Numbered from the stretch's first letter, positions 25,685 through 34,950 are shown. The stretch is DNA of 64,000 bases from Shewanella intestini (GCF_018221465.1 NZ_JAAIKR010000012.1:1-64000), one strand, 5' to 3'. The notes: generated by a model from the letters alone, not told the origin. Numbers and translations: made by a program.

Positions 25685-27312
25685 TGATCTCACCGTTACA
25701 TAACACCGCTCAACAACATCCGCTGCAGACGGCGATTAGGCTATTGGTTCGAGCTAACGAGACCACCGATTTATCAACAGGCAATCACACTCAACTTGCA
25801 GCAAGCACGCAAGCTAATAGTGCAACAAAAACGCAAACAGCAATTACGACTAACCCAGCACATTCAGCCATTAGGCCACTGGATATCAGCTACCAACAAC
25901 TTAGCTTGCACGTCAGCCAACTAGCTCAAACATTAACAAATAGCGGGATTAAACAAGGCGATATTATTGCTGCCGTCGCCAGCGACAATGTGGCGTTAAT
26001 CCATTTATATTGGGCTTGTGTCGACTTAGGCTGCTTATTTTTCCCTATCTCTGCGCGCTTTTCAGCCTACAAAGTGGCCGAGTTACTTAACCAACACAAC
26101 GTGGCCTTTGTTTATAGCGATATTAAAGATTTTGATCAGCAATTATCCACAGCAATCATGGCAGTTAAGCCACTTGATAATGCCAAATCTATCATTCAAG
26201 TGATCAATAAAATCAACTGGCTCGACCTAAGCGCGTATGACATTGCAGCGCAAAAACTCACTACGGCAAAGTTAACCCCAAGTGCTGATGCCCAATCATT
26301 GCCAGCACCAACAATTGACATCAATGCTCCGCAAAATATCATTTTAACCTCAGGTTCAAGCGGTCATCCTAAGTCCGCTGTCCACAGCTTGGCTAACCAC
26401 ATTCATAGCGCTAACGGTGCCAGTAGCCGCATTGCATTAAATCAAGGCGATAGTTGGTTATTGTCACTGCCGCTGTTCCATATTGGCGGTTTAGCGATTA
26501 TTAATCGCTGTGCACTCAATGCTGCAGCAATGGTTATTCAGCAAGCGAAATGCTCATTAAGTGACTACCTCGAACACGCGCAGGTCACTCACTTATCATT
26601 AGTACCAACTCAAGCTCGGCAACTCCTTAATGAGGCTTTAGCATCCCTTAGCCATGTAAAAGCAGTGCTTCTTGGCGGCGGTATTATAGACAATCAGTTA
26701 GTGCATAGTTTCTTGCAAGCCGATATTCCCGCGTTTAGCAGTTACGGGATGACAGAAATGAGCTCTCAAATTACCACCAGTCACGCCAATACGTTAGGCC
26801 ACCACGGCGCAGTATTGCCGCATCGACAACTTAAGGTTGTTGATGGCATGATTTGGCTAAAAGGCGAATGTTTATTTTTAGGTTATCTGGCTGACGGTAA
26901 GATTCAGCGCCCGCTTGATAGCCAGGGTTGGTTTTGTAGCAATGATTTAGGCGCACTAGATGAAAATCAGCAATTAACCGTGTTAGGCCGTGCCGATAAT
27001 ATGTTTATTTGCGGCGGGGAGAATATCCAGCCTGAAGAAATTGAATCAATGTTATTGCGCCACCAAAATGTAAAACAAGCTTTGGTATTTGGGATTAACG
27101 ATCAAAAATTTGGCTTACTACCCGCGGCAGTCATTGACTATGTTGATGGCAATTTAGCTGGTGACACCAATCAAGCATTAACGGACATGATTTGCTCGCA
27201 ACTGGCGCGCTTTAAACGCCCTAGACAATACTTTTTATGGCCACACAACTTACCCCAAGCAGGATTAAAGGTGTCCCGCCAACAGGTGATTAACGCATTA
27301 CCGCAGCAGTAA
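25681..27312 (+). CDS. menE: o-Succinylbenzoate-CoA ligase MenE
   Basis: The 543-residue ANL-superfamily enzyme makes o-succinylbenzoyl-CoA. It has the P-loop-like motif LTSGSSGHPKSAVHS, SSYGMTEMSSQ (A5), and WFCSNDLG and LGRADNMFICGGENIQPEEIE (A7/A8). It is about 90 residues longer than E. coli MenE. The excess is a Thr/Ala/Asn-rich low-complexity insert at about 28-65, before the usual 'SYQQL' start of the first domain, plus loops at about 195-215. The insert looks unstructured and probably harmless. menB, menF and menA are not in the window. Last gene of the operon. Confidence 0.92.
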   Translation: MMISPLHNTAQQHPLQTAIRLLVRANETTDLSTGNHTQLAASTQANSATKTQTAITTNPAHSAIRPLDISYQQLSLHVSQLAQTLTNSGIKQGDIIAAVASDNVALIHLYWACVDLGCLFFPISARFSAYKVAELLNQHNVAFVYSDIKDFDQQLSTAIMAVKPLDNAKSIIQVINKINWLDLSAYDIAAQKLTTAKLTPSADAQSLPAPTIDINAPQNIILTSGSSGHPKSAVHSLANHIHSANGASSRIALNQGDSWLLSLPLFHIGGLAIINRCALNAAAMVIQQAKCSLSDYLEHAQVTHLSLVPTQARQLLNEALASLSHVKAVLLGGGIIDNQLVHSFLQADIPAFSSYGMTEMSSQITTSHANTLGHHGAVLPHRQLKVVDGMIWLKGECLFLGYLADGKIQRPLDSQGWFCSNDLGALDENQQLTVLGRADNMFICGGENIQPEEIESMLLRHQNVKQALVFGINDQKFGLLPAAVIDYVDGNLAGDTNQALTDMICSQLARFKRPRQYFLWPHNLPQAGLKVSRQQVINALPQQ

Positions 27313-27320
27313 GTCCGTAA

Positions 27321-27374
27321 GAGGTGTAAAAGGTGTAAAAGGTGTAAGAGGTGTAAGAGGTGTAAGAGGTGTAA
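27321..27374. repeat. Tandem array of a 9-bp unit (GAGGTGTAA / AAGGTGTAA), 6 copies
   Basis: The array begins nine bases after the menE stop. Copies 1 and 4-6 read GAGGTGTAA and copies 2-3 read AAGGTGTAA. It is close to the terminator at 27406-27434 and lies between the convergent menE and rpoH genes. Confidence 0.95.
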
Positions 27375-27405
27375 ATCATGGCAGTTTTCATTTGGGGTTG
27401 ACCAC

Positions 27406-27434
27406 AAAAAAACCTGCCGTAGCAGGTTTTATTT
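27406..27434. terminator. Bidirectional terminator between menE and rpoH
   Basis: AAAACCTGC pairs with GCAGGTTTT around a four-base loop, with A-rich and T-rich flanks. Confidence 0.85.
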
Positions 27435-27453
27435 AGCAAGTTAAACGACCCGT

Positions 27454-28314
27454 TTAAAAGTCCATTTGGCTTTTAAGTTTATTCATGGCGTTTTTCTCAA
27501 GCTGTCTAATACGCTCAGCTGATACTTGATAAGTAGAAGCAAGTTCTTGCAGTGTGGTTTTATCGTCGTCTAACCAGCGAGCTCGTAGAATGTGTTGGCT
27601 ACGTTCGTCTAAGGTTTTAATCGCCGTTAATAAACGCGCTTGAGAATCAGCTTCCCAATTGTCATTTTCTACTTGCTGAGCAACATCTGAAGAGTGATCT
27701 TCTAAATACAATGCTGGAGCATAATCCGTAGTGTCATCATCACTGTCAGACGCCAAGTCAAATGCTGGGTCTTGTGCGGCCATGCGTGACTCCATTTCGG
27801 TCACATCGGCTTTTGACACACCTAAATTTTCAGCCACCATAGTGACTTCAGCATCACTAAACCAGCCTAAACGCTTTTTAGATTTACGAATATTGAAGAA
27901 CAATTTACGTTGCGCTTTGGTGGTTGCCACTTTTACGATACGCCAATTTTTTAGCACGTATTCGTGGATCTCAGCTTTAATCCAATGCACGGCAAATGAA
28001 ACTAAGCGCACACCAACATCTGGATCAAAGCGTTTTACCGCCTTCATCAAACCAATGTTGCCTTCTTGAATTAAGTCAGCTTGCGGCAGCCCGTAACCTG
28101 AATAACCTTTTGCTACATGCACAACAAAACGCAGATGAGACATAATCAACTGTTTCGCTGCTTGCAGATCGCCAGTTTCTTGTAAACGCTTGGCAAGCCT
28201 ATGCTCAGTTTCCGCATCCATCATATCAATGGTGGTCACTGACGACATATATGCTTCTAGGCTACTACTCCCTTTAGGAACAGTTAACGCCATTGATTGC
28301 GTTTGATAAGTCAT
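27454..28314 (-). CDS. rpoH: RNA polymerase heat-shock sigma factor RpoH (sigma-32)
   Basis: The 286-residue sigma factor directs RNA polymerase to heat-shock promoters. Region 2 contains [39 protein letters not shown] and the region 2.3/2.4 segment [15 protein letters not shown]. Region 4 has the helix-turn-helix [30 protein letters not shown] lies just before ATG. Heat control in E. coli acts through mRNA structure around the start; whether that holds here cannot be told by eye. It lies downstream of ftsYEX in the same direction, the usual gammaproteobacterial order. Confidence 0.95.
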   Translation of the reverse strand: MTYQTQSMALTVPKGSSSLEAYMSSVTTIDMMDAETEHRLAKRLQETGDLQAAKQLIMSHLRFVVHVAKGYSGYGLPQADLIQEGNIGLMKAVKRFDPDVGVRLVSFAVHWIKAEIHEYVLKNWRIVKVATTKAQRKLFFNIRKSKKRLGWFSDAEVTMVAENLGVSKADVTEMESRMAAQDPAFDLASDSDDDTTDYAPALYLEDHSSDVAQQVENDNWEADSQARLLTAIKTLDERSQHILRARWLDDDKTTLQELASTYQVSAERIRQLEKNAMNKLKSQMDF

Positions 28315-28518
28315 TCGCTCTCCTAACTACATAAACAAAAAATCTTAACCCCCTAACCTTCAAGGTAGGTGAGGTCAATTTAGCTGATGAACTATCGACT
28401 AATTGACATCATATGTCAACTAATGAACTCATTGAGTGATCATTTTTACCGCAAATATAACCAAGCACAAGTGAACTCTGCTTCATTTAAACTCATCAAC
28501 ATATTCGTCATTAAAATA

Positions 28519-29472
28519 TTATGAAGGTTCAATTTTACGTAAATGTTGACGTACCGACAAATAAGAGCCCAACCAACCTAGAAATGAAGCCAGTAATACC
28601 AGTTGAATTAACTCACTAAATGACAAAGATTGAATGCTAATAGTACTGCCGTATAACCCCAGTAAATCGGCTAATGCGCCATCAAGAAATAACACTAATA
28701 TGTTCACAATTATCCACGCCAACATGCCGCCAATAATGCCGTACCAAATACCGGTATACAAAAAAGGCCGTTGAATAAAGGCTTCGGTTGCACCAACCAG
28801 TTTCATGATTTCAATCTCGGTGCGTCTATTCATAATTGCCAAGCGAATGGTGTTACCAATAACTAATACCACCGCTAACATCAGCAATGAACCAACTGCC
28901 ATAACAGTGCGTTCAAGCAAATTAACAAGTGCTTGCAAGCGTTCTAACCATTCTACATCTAAGCGGCCAAAGTTGACTTCAGGCTCATGTTCAAGTTTTT
29001 GCAGTAATTGACGTGCGCCAACAGGGCTTGAATATTTAGCCAGCGGCGTAACGGTAACAACAGCAGGAAGTGGGTTTTCATCTAAATATGACAAGGCTTC
29101 ACCAAAGCCTGACAAGCTTTGAAACTCTTCTAGCGCTTGACTGCGACTAATGTAACTCACGCTGTCTACTTCACTGTAAACACGAATGCGTGAAATTAAA
29201 CTTTGAATAGATTGTTCACTACGACCGTCATTAATAAATAATGAAATTTCAGCGGCGCTATTCCATGACTGAGTGATATTTTCAGCATTTTTAACCAAGA
29301 CTTGCAGTGCAGCAGGCAAGCTTAAACTCACGCCCAGTACCGCCATGGTCATAAACGATGACAACGGATTGCGCCATAGCTCACCAAGGCTTGCTGTGCC
29401 TTGCTGTAAATGACGAATAAAGAACATCACAATACGGCCAGTTAGCGGCAACTTACTTTGGGTTAAGCTCAT
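28519..29472 (-). CDS. ftsX: Cell division protein FtsX
   Basis: This permease-like divisome protein has 317 residues. A cytoplasmic N-terminus leads to membrane segment 1 (about 40-62), an extracytoplasmic loop of about 120 residues with SLFINDGRSEQSIQSL and FGEALSYLDENPLP, and then three further membrane segments. With FtsE it relays ATP hydrolysis to periplasmic activators of septal amidases. Its start overlaps the last base of ftsE (TAATG). It is the last gene of ftsYEX. Confidence 0.94.
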   Translation of the reverse strand: MSLTQSKLPLTGRIVMFFIRHLQQGTASLGELWRNPLSSFMTMAVLGVSLSLPAALQVLVKNAENITQSWNSAAEISLFINDGRSEQSIQSLISRIRVYSEVDSVSYISRSQALEEFQSLSGFGEALSYLDENPLPAVVTVTPLAKYSSPVGARQLLQKLEHEPEVNFGRLDVEWLERLQALVNLLERTVMAVGSLLMLAVVLVIGNTIRLAIMNRRTEIEIMKLVGATEAFIQRPFLYTGIWYGIIGGMLAWIIVNILVLFLDGALADLLGLYGSTISIQSLSFSELIQLVLLASFLGWLGSYLSVRQHLRKIEPS

Positions 29473-30161
29473 TACACACCACCCGCTGTCATTGCACCTG
29501 AAGGCTCACCACCAAGCATGGTGCCTTGGCGAAGGGTTAAAGTGCGGTATTTCATTCGAGCAATAAGCCCTAAGTCATGCGTAGCAATTAACACCGTTGT
29601 ACCAGCATCGTTAAAGGTTTCAAATAAGCGCAAAATGTCCATCGACAATTTAGGATCTAAGTTACCTGTCGGTTCGTCAGCCAATAAAATGGGTGGTTTA
29701 TTAACAATTGCCCGCGCAATACCAACGCGTTGTTGTTCACCACCTGACAACATTATTGGAATATGACGCTCTTTACCGTACAGCCCCACCATGTCGAGTG
29801 CCGCGGCAACCCGTTTACGAATTTCACCGTGAGAAAAGCCTTCAATGACTAACGGCAGCGCGACATTATCAAATACACTTTTATCCATTAATAAGTGATG
29901 ATTTTGAAATATCATGCCGATATTACGGCGTAAATAAGGCACGTGTTTCACGCCGACTTTGGCAATGTCGTGACCATTAATGCTCACTTTGCCGGCCGTT
30001 GCGCGTTCAATCACCGTGATCAATTTAAGCAAGGTGCTTTTACCTGCACCTGAATGGCCGGTTAAAAACGCCATTTCCCCTTTTTGAAGGTGAAAATTGA
30101 CATTTAATAACGCTTTTTGTCCACCAGAGTACACTTTACTGACTTGCTCAAATTGGATCAT
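29472..30161 (-). CDS. ftsE: Cell division ATP-binding protein FtsE
   Basis: This 229-residue ABC ATPase is the FtsX partner at the septum. Walker A is GHSGAGKST, the Q loop lies in GMIFQNHHLL, the signature is LSGGEQQRVGIARA, and Walker B is ILLADEPTGNLD with the switch histidine in IATHDLG. Length and motifs are normal. It lies 31 bases after ftsY and overlaps ftsX. Confidence 0.95.
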   Translation of the reverse strand: MIQFEQVSKVYSGGQKALLNVNFHLQKGEMAFLTGHSGAGKSTLLKLITVIERATAGKVSINGHDIAKVGVKHVPYLRRNIGMIFQNHHLLMDKSVFDNVALPLVIEGFSHGEIRKRVAAALDMVGLYGKERHIPIMLSGGEQQRVGIARAIVNKPPILLADEPTGNLDPKLSMDILRLFETFNDAGTTVLIATHDLGLIARMKYRTLTLRQGTMLGGEPSGAMTAGGV

Positions 30162-30192
30162 AAATGCTTAGTCCGTCATTCCTGTTTAATCG

Positions 30193-31899
30193 TTATTTGT
30201 CCGTTTTTTCTTGATCGAACAGCGCTTCAATAAAATCGCTGGCATTAAAGGTACGCAAATCATCAATTTGCTCACCTACACCAATGTGACGGATTGGGAT
30301 ATTTAATTTATCTGCAATGGCAAAGATAACCCCACCTTTAGCAGTACCATCAAGTTTGCTCAAAGTGATCCCTGTTACGCCAACGGCATCTTGGAATAAC
30401 TGAGCTTGATTAATAGCATTTTGGCCTGTGCTGGCATCAAGCGTTAGCATCACTTCATGTGGTGCTGATGGGTCTTGCTTTTGCATTACCCGCACGACTT
30501 TTTTCAACTCTTCCATCAAGTGACTTTTGTTTTGTAAACGCCCTGCTGTATCGGCAATCAATACATCTACGTTACGCGCTTTAGCCGCTTGTAATGCATC
30601 AAATAATACTGAGGCACTGTCTGCACCTGTATGCTGGGCAACAACGGGGATATCGTTACGTTGCCCCCAAACTTGTAATTGCTCAACGGCCGCAGCGCGG
30701 AAGGTGTCACCGGCAGCTAACATGACAGATTTACCTTGTTTTTGATACTGTTTTGCTAATTTACCAATCGTGGTCGTTTTACCGACACCATTTACGCCGA
30801 CCATTAAAATAACAAATGGACCATCGCTTTTTTCAGGCACTAATGGAATCGCCACTGGTTCAAGTATTTTTTGCATTTCTTCACGAAGTAAATCGTAAAG
30901 TGCTTCAGCATCTTTAAGCTGCTTACGTGAAGCATGATCTGTCAGGTTATTAATTAATTTAGTGGTCGTTTCAACCCCAACATCAGCAATAATTAACTGT
31001 TCCTCTAACTCTTCAAATAAGTCATCATCAATCTTTTTACCTGAAAATAAGCTCTTGAACCCTGAACCAATGTTCTCGCTTGTCCGCATTAAGCCACGCT
31101 TTAAGCGGGCAAACATACCTTCTTTTTTAGGTTTTTCTTGAGGTTCAGGTTGTGCTTGCTCTGCATCTTGTTCCGCCAGTGCTAGCGCTTCTACTTCCTC
31201 TTGAGCTTGTTGCTCCGCTTGAGCTTCAGCTTGCGCTTGTTGCTCGGCTTGAGCTTTGGCCACCGCCTCGGCTTCAAGAGCTAATGCATGTTGACGTGCT
31301 GCTTCGGCTTCTATTGCCGCTTGAGCTTCAGCTTGCGCTTGTTGCTCGGCTTGAGCTTTGGCCGCCGCCTCGGCTTCAAGTGCTAACGCATGTTGTCGTG
31401 CTGCTTCGGCTTCTATTGCCGCTTGAGCTTCAGCTTGCGCTTGTTGCTCGGCTTGAGCTTTGGCCGCCGCCTCGGCTTCAAGTGCTAACGCATGTTGTCG
31501 TGCTGCTTCGGCTTCTATTGCCGCTTGAGCTTCAGCCTGTGCTTGTTGTTCAGCTTGAGCTTTGGCCGCCGCCTCGGCTTCAAGTGCTAACGCATGTTGT
31601 CGTGCTGCTTCGGCTTCTATTGCCGCTTGAGCTTCAGCCTGTGCTTGTTGTTCAGCTTGAGCTTTGGCCGCCGCCTCGGCTTCAAGTGCTAACGCATGTT
31701 GTCGTGCTGCTTCGGCTTCTATTGCCGCTTGAGCTTCAGCTTGTGCTTGTTGTTCAGCTTGAGTTTGTGCAGCCGCTTGTTCTTCAGCTAAGGCTTTTTC
31801 AGCTTCCAGCTCTGCTTGATTATCTTGTGGAGTTTGTTCAACTTCAGGAGCTGTTTTTTTGTCTTTACGGAACCAGGAGAAAAAGCCTTTCTTTGCCAT
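30193..31899 (-). CDS. ftsY: Signal recognition particle receptor FtsY with expanded A-domain repeats
   Basis: FtsY docks ribosome-SRP complexes at the inner membrane. The 568-residue protein has a basic N-terminus (MAKKGFFSWFRKDKK) that can bind lipid. The A domain, about residues 20-265, is mostly Ala/Gln/Glu and holds five tandem copies of a 34-residue unit at about 48-217. The NG GTPase domain follows: GVNGVGKTTTIGKLA (G1), AAGDTFRAAA, IADTAGR (G3) and TLSKLDGTAKGG (G4). The A domain is longer than in E. coli, where it is acidic and not repeated. The start is the ATG giving MAKKG; a TTG four codons upstream is less likely. First gene of ftsYEX. Confidence 0.95.
   Translation of the reverse strand: MAKKGFFSWFRKDKKTAPEVEQTPQDNQAELEAEKALAEEQAAAQTQAEQQAQAEAQAAIEAEAARQHALALEAEAAAKAQAEQQAQAEAQAAIEAEAARQHALALEAEAAAKAQAEQQAQAEAQAAIEAEAARQHALALEAEAAAKAQAEQQAQAEAQAAIEAEAARQHALALEAEAAAKAQAEQQAQAEAQAAIEAEAARQHALALEAEAVAKAQAEQQAQAEAQAEQQAQEEVEALALAEQDAEQAQPEPQEKPKKEGMFARLKRGLMRTSENIGSGFKSLFSGKKIDDDLFEELEEQLIIADVGVETTTKLINNLTDHASRKQLKDAEALYDLLREEMQKILEPVAIPLVPEKSDGPFVILMVGVNGVGKTTTIGKLAKQYQKQGKSVMLAAGDTFRAAAVEQLQVWGQRNDIPVVAQHTGADSASVLFDALQAAKARNVDVLIADTAGRLQNKSHLMEELKKVVRVMQKQDPSAPHEVMLTLDASTGQNAINQAQLFQDAVGVTGITLSKLDGTAKGGVIFAIADKLNIPIRHIGVGEQIDDLRTFNASDFIEALFDQEKTDK
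31249..31758 (-). repeat. Five tandem copies of a 102-bp unit inside ftsY
   Basis: Each unit encodes 34 residues beginning AEQQAQAEAQAAIEAEAARQ and ending in KAQ. The copies are nearly identical in DNA as well as in protein, differing by scattered third-position changes and one Ala/Val, which points to recent expansion. The open frame on the plus strand here (LPLELQLALVARLELWPP...) is an antisense shadow of the repeat. Confidence 0.93.
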
Positions 31900-32076
31900 G
31901 TTTGCTACCAATGCGTTATATGAATACTGATGAATGAATTGTCATGATATCTCACGCTGACAACATTATTAATGTTGAACATCAGCTTTATTCGTGAGTT
32001 TGATATAAAATAGCGACAATGCAGATTGTGGCATAGTCTACCACTTTCTTTGTTCAGGCAAAAACATGAGGATCAC

Positions 32077-32664
32077 ATGGCAAAAAAGCCCACTTCTAAG
32101 TCTACTAATAGTGGTCAAGTTAGAATTATTTCAGGCCAATGGCGCTCAAGAAAACTCCCCATTCACGACCTTGAAGGCCTTAGACCCACAACTGACCGTG
32201 TCCGTGAAACACTATTTAATTGGTTAGCGACAGATATTCGCGGCGCGCGGGTATTAGATTGCTTTGCAGGTAGCGGTGCACTTAGCCTTGAGGCATTGTC
32301 ACGCTATGCTAGTTTTGCCCAAATTTTAGAGTTGCAAAAAAATGCAGCCAAACAGTTACAACAAAACTTAACCACCTTAAACTGCGACAATGCGGTGGTC
32401 ACTCAAGCAGATACATTAGCGTTTTTAACCACCGCCCCAACACAAGCTTTTGACGTGGTCTTTATCGACCCTCCTTTTCGTAAAGAGCTTGCCAGTAAAA
32501 CCATTGCCTTAATTGACCAACATCAATGGCTTAATGACGAAGCTTTAATTTACGTTGAAACTGAAACAGAATTAACCTCGTTAGCGTTTCCTGAAAGTTG
32601 GACACAACTAAAAGAAAAGGTCGCTGGGCAGGTAACTTATCGCTTATTCCAATATCAAGCTTAA
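32077..32664 (+). CDS. rsmD: 16S rRNA (guanine(966)-N2)-methyltransferase RsmD
   Basis: This 195-residue SAM-dependent enzyme methylates G966 of 16S rRNA on assembled 30S particles. It opens QVRIISGQWRSRKLPI and RPTTDRVRETLFNWL, as RsmD does. The SAM-binding strand is VLDCFAGSGALSLEAL, and the catalytic motif is IDPPF in place of the D/N-PPY of other N6/N2 methyltransferases. GAGGA stands five bases before the ATG at 32077. It is divergent from ftsY, as in E. coli. Confidence 0.94.
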   Translation: MAKKPTSKSTNSGQVRIISGQWRSRKLPIHDLEGLRPTTDRVRETLFNWLATDIRGARVLDCFAGSGALSLEALSRYASFAQILELQKNAAKQLQQNLTTLNCDNAVVTQADTLAFLTTAPTQAFDVVFIDPPFRKELASKTIALIDQHQWLNDEALIYVETETELTSLAFPESWTQLKEKVAGQVTYRLFQYQA

Positions 32665-32699
32665 GTGATTGTTATTATAAAAGGAGTCATCACTGCGCC

Positions 32700-32981
32700 A
32701 TGAATAAATTTGTGTTGTTTGGAAAAATTCTCACTGCAGCTATGTGGGTATTAATGACATATAACTTGCTGATGCCATTTGAAAGTAAGGCGAGCGTATT
32801 ACTTAATTTCTTTATGTTATTTACCGCGATTATGCATCTTATACAGGTCGCAATGTTTCACACCATTTTTGCTAAAACCATGGTGTTAAAGGCAACTGAC
32901 TATCTGCAAGCCTTTATATTTGGTGCTTTTACCTTAATGCAGTATCGTCAAAAGTTAATCAGCCAAATGGCAGACAATTAA
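32700..32981 (+). CDS. DUF1145 family membrane protein (YhhL-like)
   Basis: The 93-residue protein has three predicted membrane helices (LFGKILTAAMWVLMTYNLL; VLLNFFMLFTAIMHLIQV; YLQAFIFGAFTLMQY). It opens MNKFVLFGKIL, as in the DUF1145 family, whose E. coli member YhhL also lies directly after rsmD. Function is unknown. AAGGAG lies about 13 bases before the ATG, further than usual. The terminator at 33022-33065 follows. Confidence 0.8.
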   Translation: MNKFVLFGKILTAAMWVLMTYNLLMPFESKASVLLNFFMLFTAIMHLIQVAMFHTIFAKTMVLKATDYLQAFIFGAFTLMQYRQKLISQMADN

Positions 32982-33021
32982 GCGCAATATCTGCTTTGTA
33001 CTGTTGTTGGTTATTATCATC

Positions 33022-33065
33022 AAAAAAATCTACCGTTGGTACTAAACCCAGCAGTAGATTTTTTT
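33022..33065 (+). terminator. Intrinsic terminator after the DUF1145 gene
   Basis: AAAAAAATCTAC (33022-33033) pairs with GTAGATTTTTTT (33054-33065), with the T-rich strand downstream. The rest of the gene-free stretch 32982-33512 holds unassigned sequence (33066-33313), a tandem repeat and the cymA terminator. Confidence 0.75.
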
Positions 33066-33313
33066 ATAACTGCAACCTAGCGGTATTGCTTAGGCTTACC
33101 AGCCAAATTAACCGTAAACACTGATAACTATCTTTAAGTGATATTTGTTTATCACACCATTGCCTCCTAGCAGCATTAACTTCCCTTCCATGGTTATTAA
33201 AAAGTATCCACTTGATAGTAAACCATCAACTTTTGCAGCAACGGACATCAAGTCCTTGTTGATACCAACGTTTAAGCCGAGGAAAACAGCACCAAGATCA
33301 ACCTTACCAATAT

Positions 33314-33434
33314 CAGCAAGCCAGCAAGCCAGCAAGTCAGCAAGTCAGCAAGTCAGCAAGTCAGCAAGTCAGCAAGTCAGCAAGTCAGCAAGTCAGCAAG
33401 TCAGCAAGTCAGCAAGTCAGCAAGTCAGCAAGTC
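33314..33434. repeat. Tandem array of the 8-bp unit CAGCAAGT, about 15 copies
   Basis: The first two copies read CAGCAAGC and the others CAGCAAGT, without interruption. It lies between the convergent DUF1145 and cymA genes. Open frames through it (ASQQVSKSASQQV...) are only the repeat read as peptide. Confidence 0.95.
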
Positions 33435-33449
33435 AAAATATTAGACATA

Positions 33450-33476
33450 AAAAAACCTCGTCAATCGACGAGGTTT
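33450..33476 (-). terminator. Intrinsic terminator of cymA
   Basis: AAACCTCGTC and GACGAGGTTT form a perfect stem around AATC. The minus strand has a long T-run after it, so it ends cymA transcripts. Confidence 0.88.
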
Positions 33477-33512
33477 AATCTTTATCGTGTCTTATTTAAG
33501 ACTGCTTGTCAG

Positions 33513-34079
33513 TTACTTTTTAGGGTAAGGGTGAGCAACACCTTTGTGACAATCGATACACGTTTTACGTTTTGCGCCTTCTTGCTTAGCATTACGTGAA
33601 TGCATCATTTTAGCCATTCTCTTCATTGTATCAGGTTGGTTTTCATAGATACGAGTATGACAGTGTTGGCAGTTAGCAGAATCAGTAGCTTTAAAATACG
33701 CTAGTGCTGTATCAGCTTGTTCTCTACGGTTTTCGTCTAACCATTTTTGAGTGTTGAAATCTTTAATGGTTAAGAAACCATATAAATCTTTAGATACAAT
33801 GATTTTCTTGATTAAGTAATCAACAGGGCCATGAGGTAAGTGACAATCTTGACATTGAACAGTAACACCAGCACGTCCTCCACCGTGAGCAGAAGCCAAT
33901 ACTTCATCTTTCAATGAATGGTGGCTGTGACAAGTCATACAAAAAGCATCCTGACTTGTTGCATGTAAGGTTTGTTGTGTTGCAAAGTACCCAACAACAC
34001 CAGCTACTACACCGACTAAAATCAGTACAATAATCGAATATTTTGCGCTAGGTTTAAAAAGTGCACGCCAGTTCATCAC
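33513..34079 (-). CDS. cymA: CymA, tetraheme c-type cytochrome, menaquinol dehydrogenase (NapC/NirT family)
   Basis: The 188-residue protein oxidises menaquinol and passes electrons to periplasmic reductases for fumarate, nitrate, DMSO and, through Mtr, metals. It has one N-terminal membrane helix (about 14-34) and a periplasmic domain with four heme sites CMTCH, CQDCH, CQHCH and CIDCH. Stretches such as ASAHGGGRAGVTVQCQDCHL and VDYLIKKIIVSKDLYGFLTI agree closely with Shewanella oneidensis CymA as I recall it, and it ends GVAHPYPKK. It stands alone with its own terminator. The promoter lies in the divergent, AT-rich gap 34080-34439, where I could not place a convincing CRP or FNR site. Confidence 0.96.
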   Translation of the reverse strand: MMNWRALFKPSAKYSIIVLILVGVVAGVVGYFATQQTLHATSQDAFCMTCHSHHSLKDEVLASAHGGGRAGVTVQCQDCHLPHGPVDYLIKKIIVSKDLYGFLTIKDFNTQKWLDENRREQADTALAYFKATDSANCQHCHTRIYENQPDTMKRMAKMMHSRNAKQEGAKRKTCIDCHKGVAHPYPKK

Positions 34080-34439
34080 TCATTCTCCGTAAAAAAGTCA
34101 AAAAATTAGAATTTTTTTGTATATCGCTAAGTTTAAGGTTCTTTTAGTTATAAAAAACTGATTCAATCTAGGTTTTATTATAAAAAAAGATATTAATACT
34201 CAAAATTGAGAGCCAGATCTATAAAATTTCAAGAACTTATTTCACTTTTTAAGCTCACATTAAAAATATAGGCTATTTGTTACAATTTAACCACTTAATC
34301 AAAACCTGCACCAAGTTAACCTCATCATCAAATAAACGTTAAAACGACAAGAGATATTGTCTAACAAATATCATATATCAACCAGCGTTGTGACATCGTT
34401 CATGTTATTCTTAATTTAATCTCTTGCATTGGGAATACG

Positions 34440-34868
34440 ATGGTTCACTTAATATCAAAATTTGGATTATTAGCTTTCACGTTACTGACATTCGTCAGTC
34501 AACTGGCGCTTGCTAATAGCCAATTAATGGTAACCAATAGTCCCCCAGCAGCTACTCATCAATCGATTGATACCAAACCAGGCTGTCATCACGGCGATTC
34601 AACGCCTAGCGCGCCTTGTTGTGACCATGACCACCCTGCTAATGCTGTTACCAACAATCAAACAGGTTCATGTTGTGACAGCGAAAATAGCTGCCAAGGC
34701 AATTGCAATCACTGCGTTGTCATTGTGTTCAATGCCGCATTACTTAATGCAGATATTTGGCAACATCATCAGCAAACAACACAGCGTTTAATCGCGATAG
34801 CAAGTCAGTTCCCCTCCATATTATTATCCCAAGATTTCAAACCGCCCATTCGCTCAAGCATCGGTTAA
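34440..34868 (+). CDS. Exported Cys/His-rich protein, probable metal binding, upstream of cusBA
   Basis: The 142-residue protein has a signal peptide (cleavage after ALA, residue 25). The mature part holds metal-ligand clusters in order: CHHGD, CCDHDH, CCDSENSC and CNHC. The C-terminal 50 residues contain a hydrophobic stretch (VVIVFNAALLNADIW) and a Gln/His-rich turn. I know no family name with certainty. Its place 82 bases before cusB suggests it is a periplasmic copper or silver binder or sensor for the efflux system, in the manner of CusF, though it shares none of the CusF fold motifs. No other gene lies on this strand between it and cusB. Confidence 0.65.
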   Translation: MVHLISKFGLLAFTLLTFVSQLALANSQLMVTNSPPAATHQSIDTKPGCHHGDSTPSAPCCDHDHPANAVTNNQTGSCCDSENSCQGNCNHCVVIVFNAALLNADIWQHHQQTTQRLIAIASQFPSILLSQDFKPPIRSSIG

Positions 34869-34950
34869 TTATTCACAACTTTTGTTTTTTGCTGTTTTTG
34901 TTGGTCATCTATATGCCACACAAACGGCTCTTGCTTGATGGAGCGCCACC

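Noticed and set aside
27171-27407. Minus-strand frame over the 9-bp repeat after menE (HLLHLLHLL)
   Set aside because: It is the repeat read as peptide plus the complement of the menE 3' end.
31152-31937. Plus-strand 261-residue frame antisense to ftsY
   Set aside because: It is the complement of the ftsY repeats and has their period.
33108-33444. Overlapping frames on both strands at the 8-bp repeats next to cymA
   Set aside because: No ribosome site or known domain; the plus-strand frame is extended only by the repeats. A decayed gene cannot be excluded.
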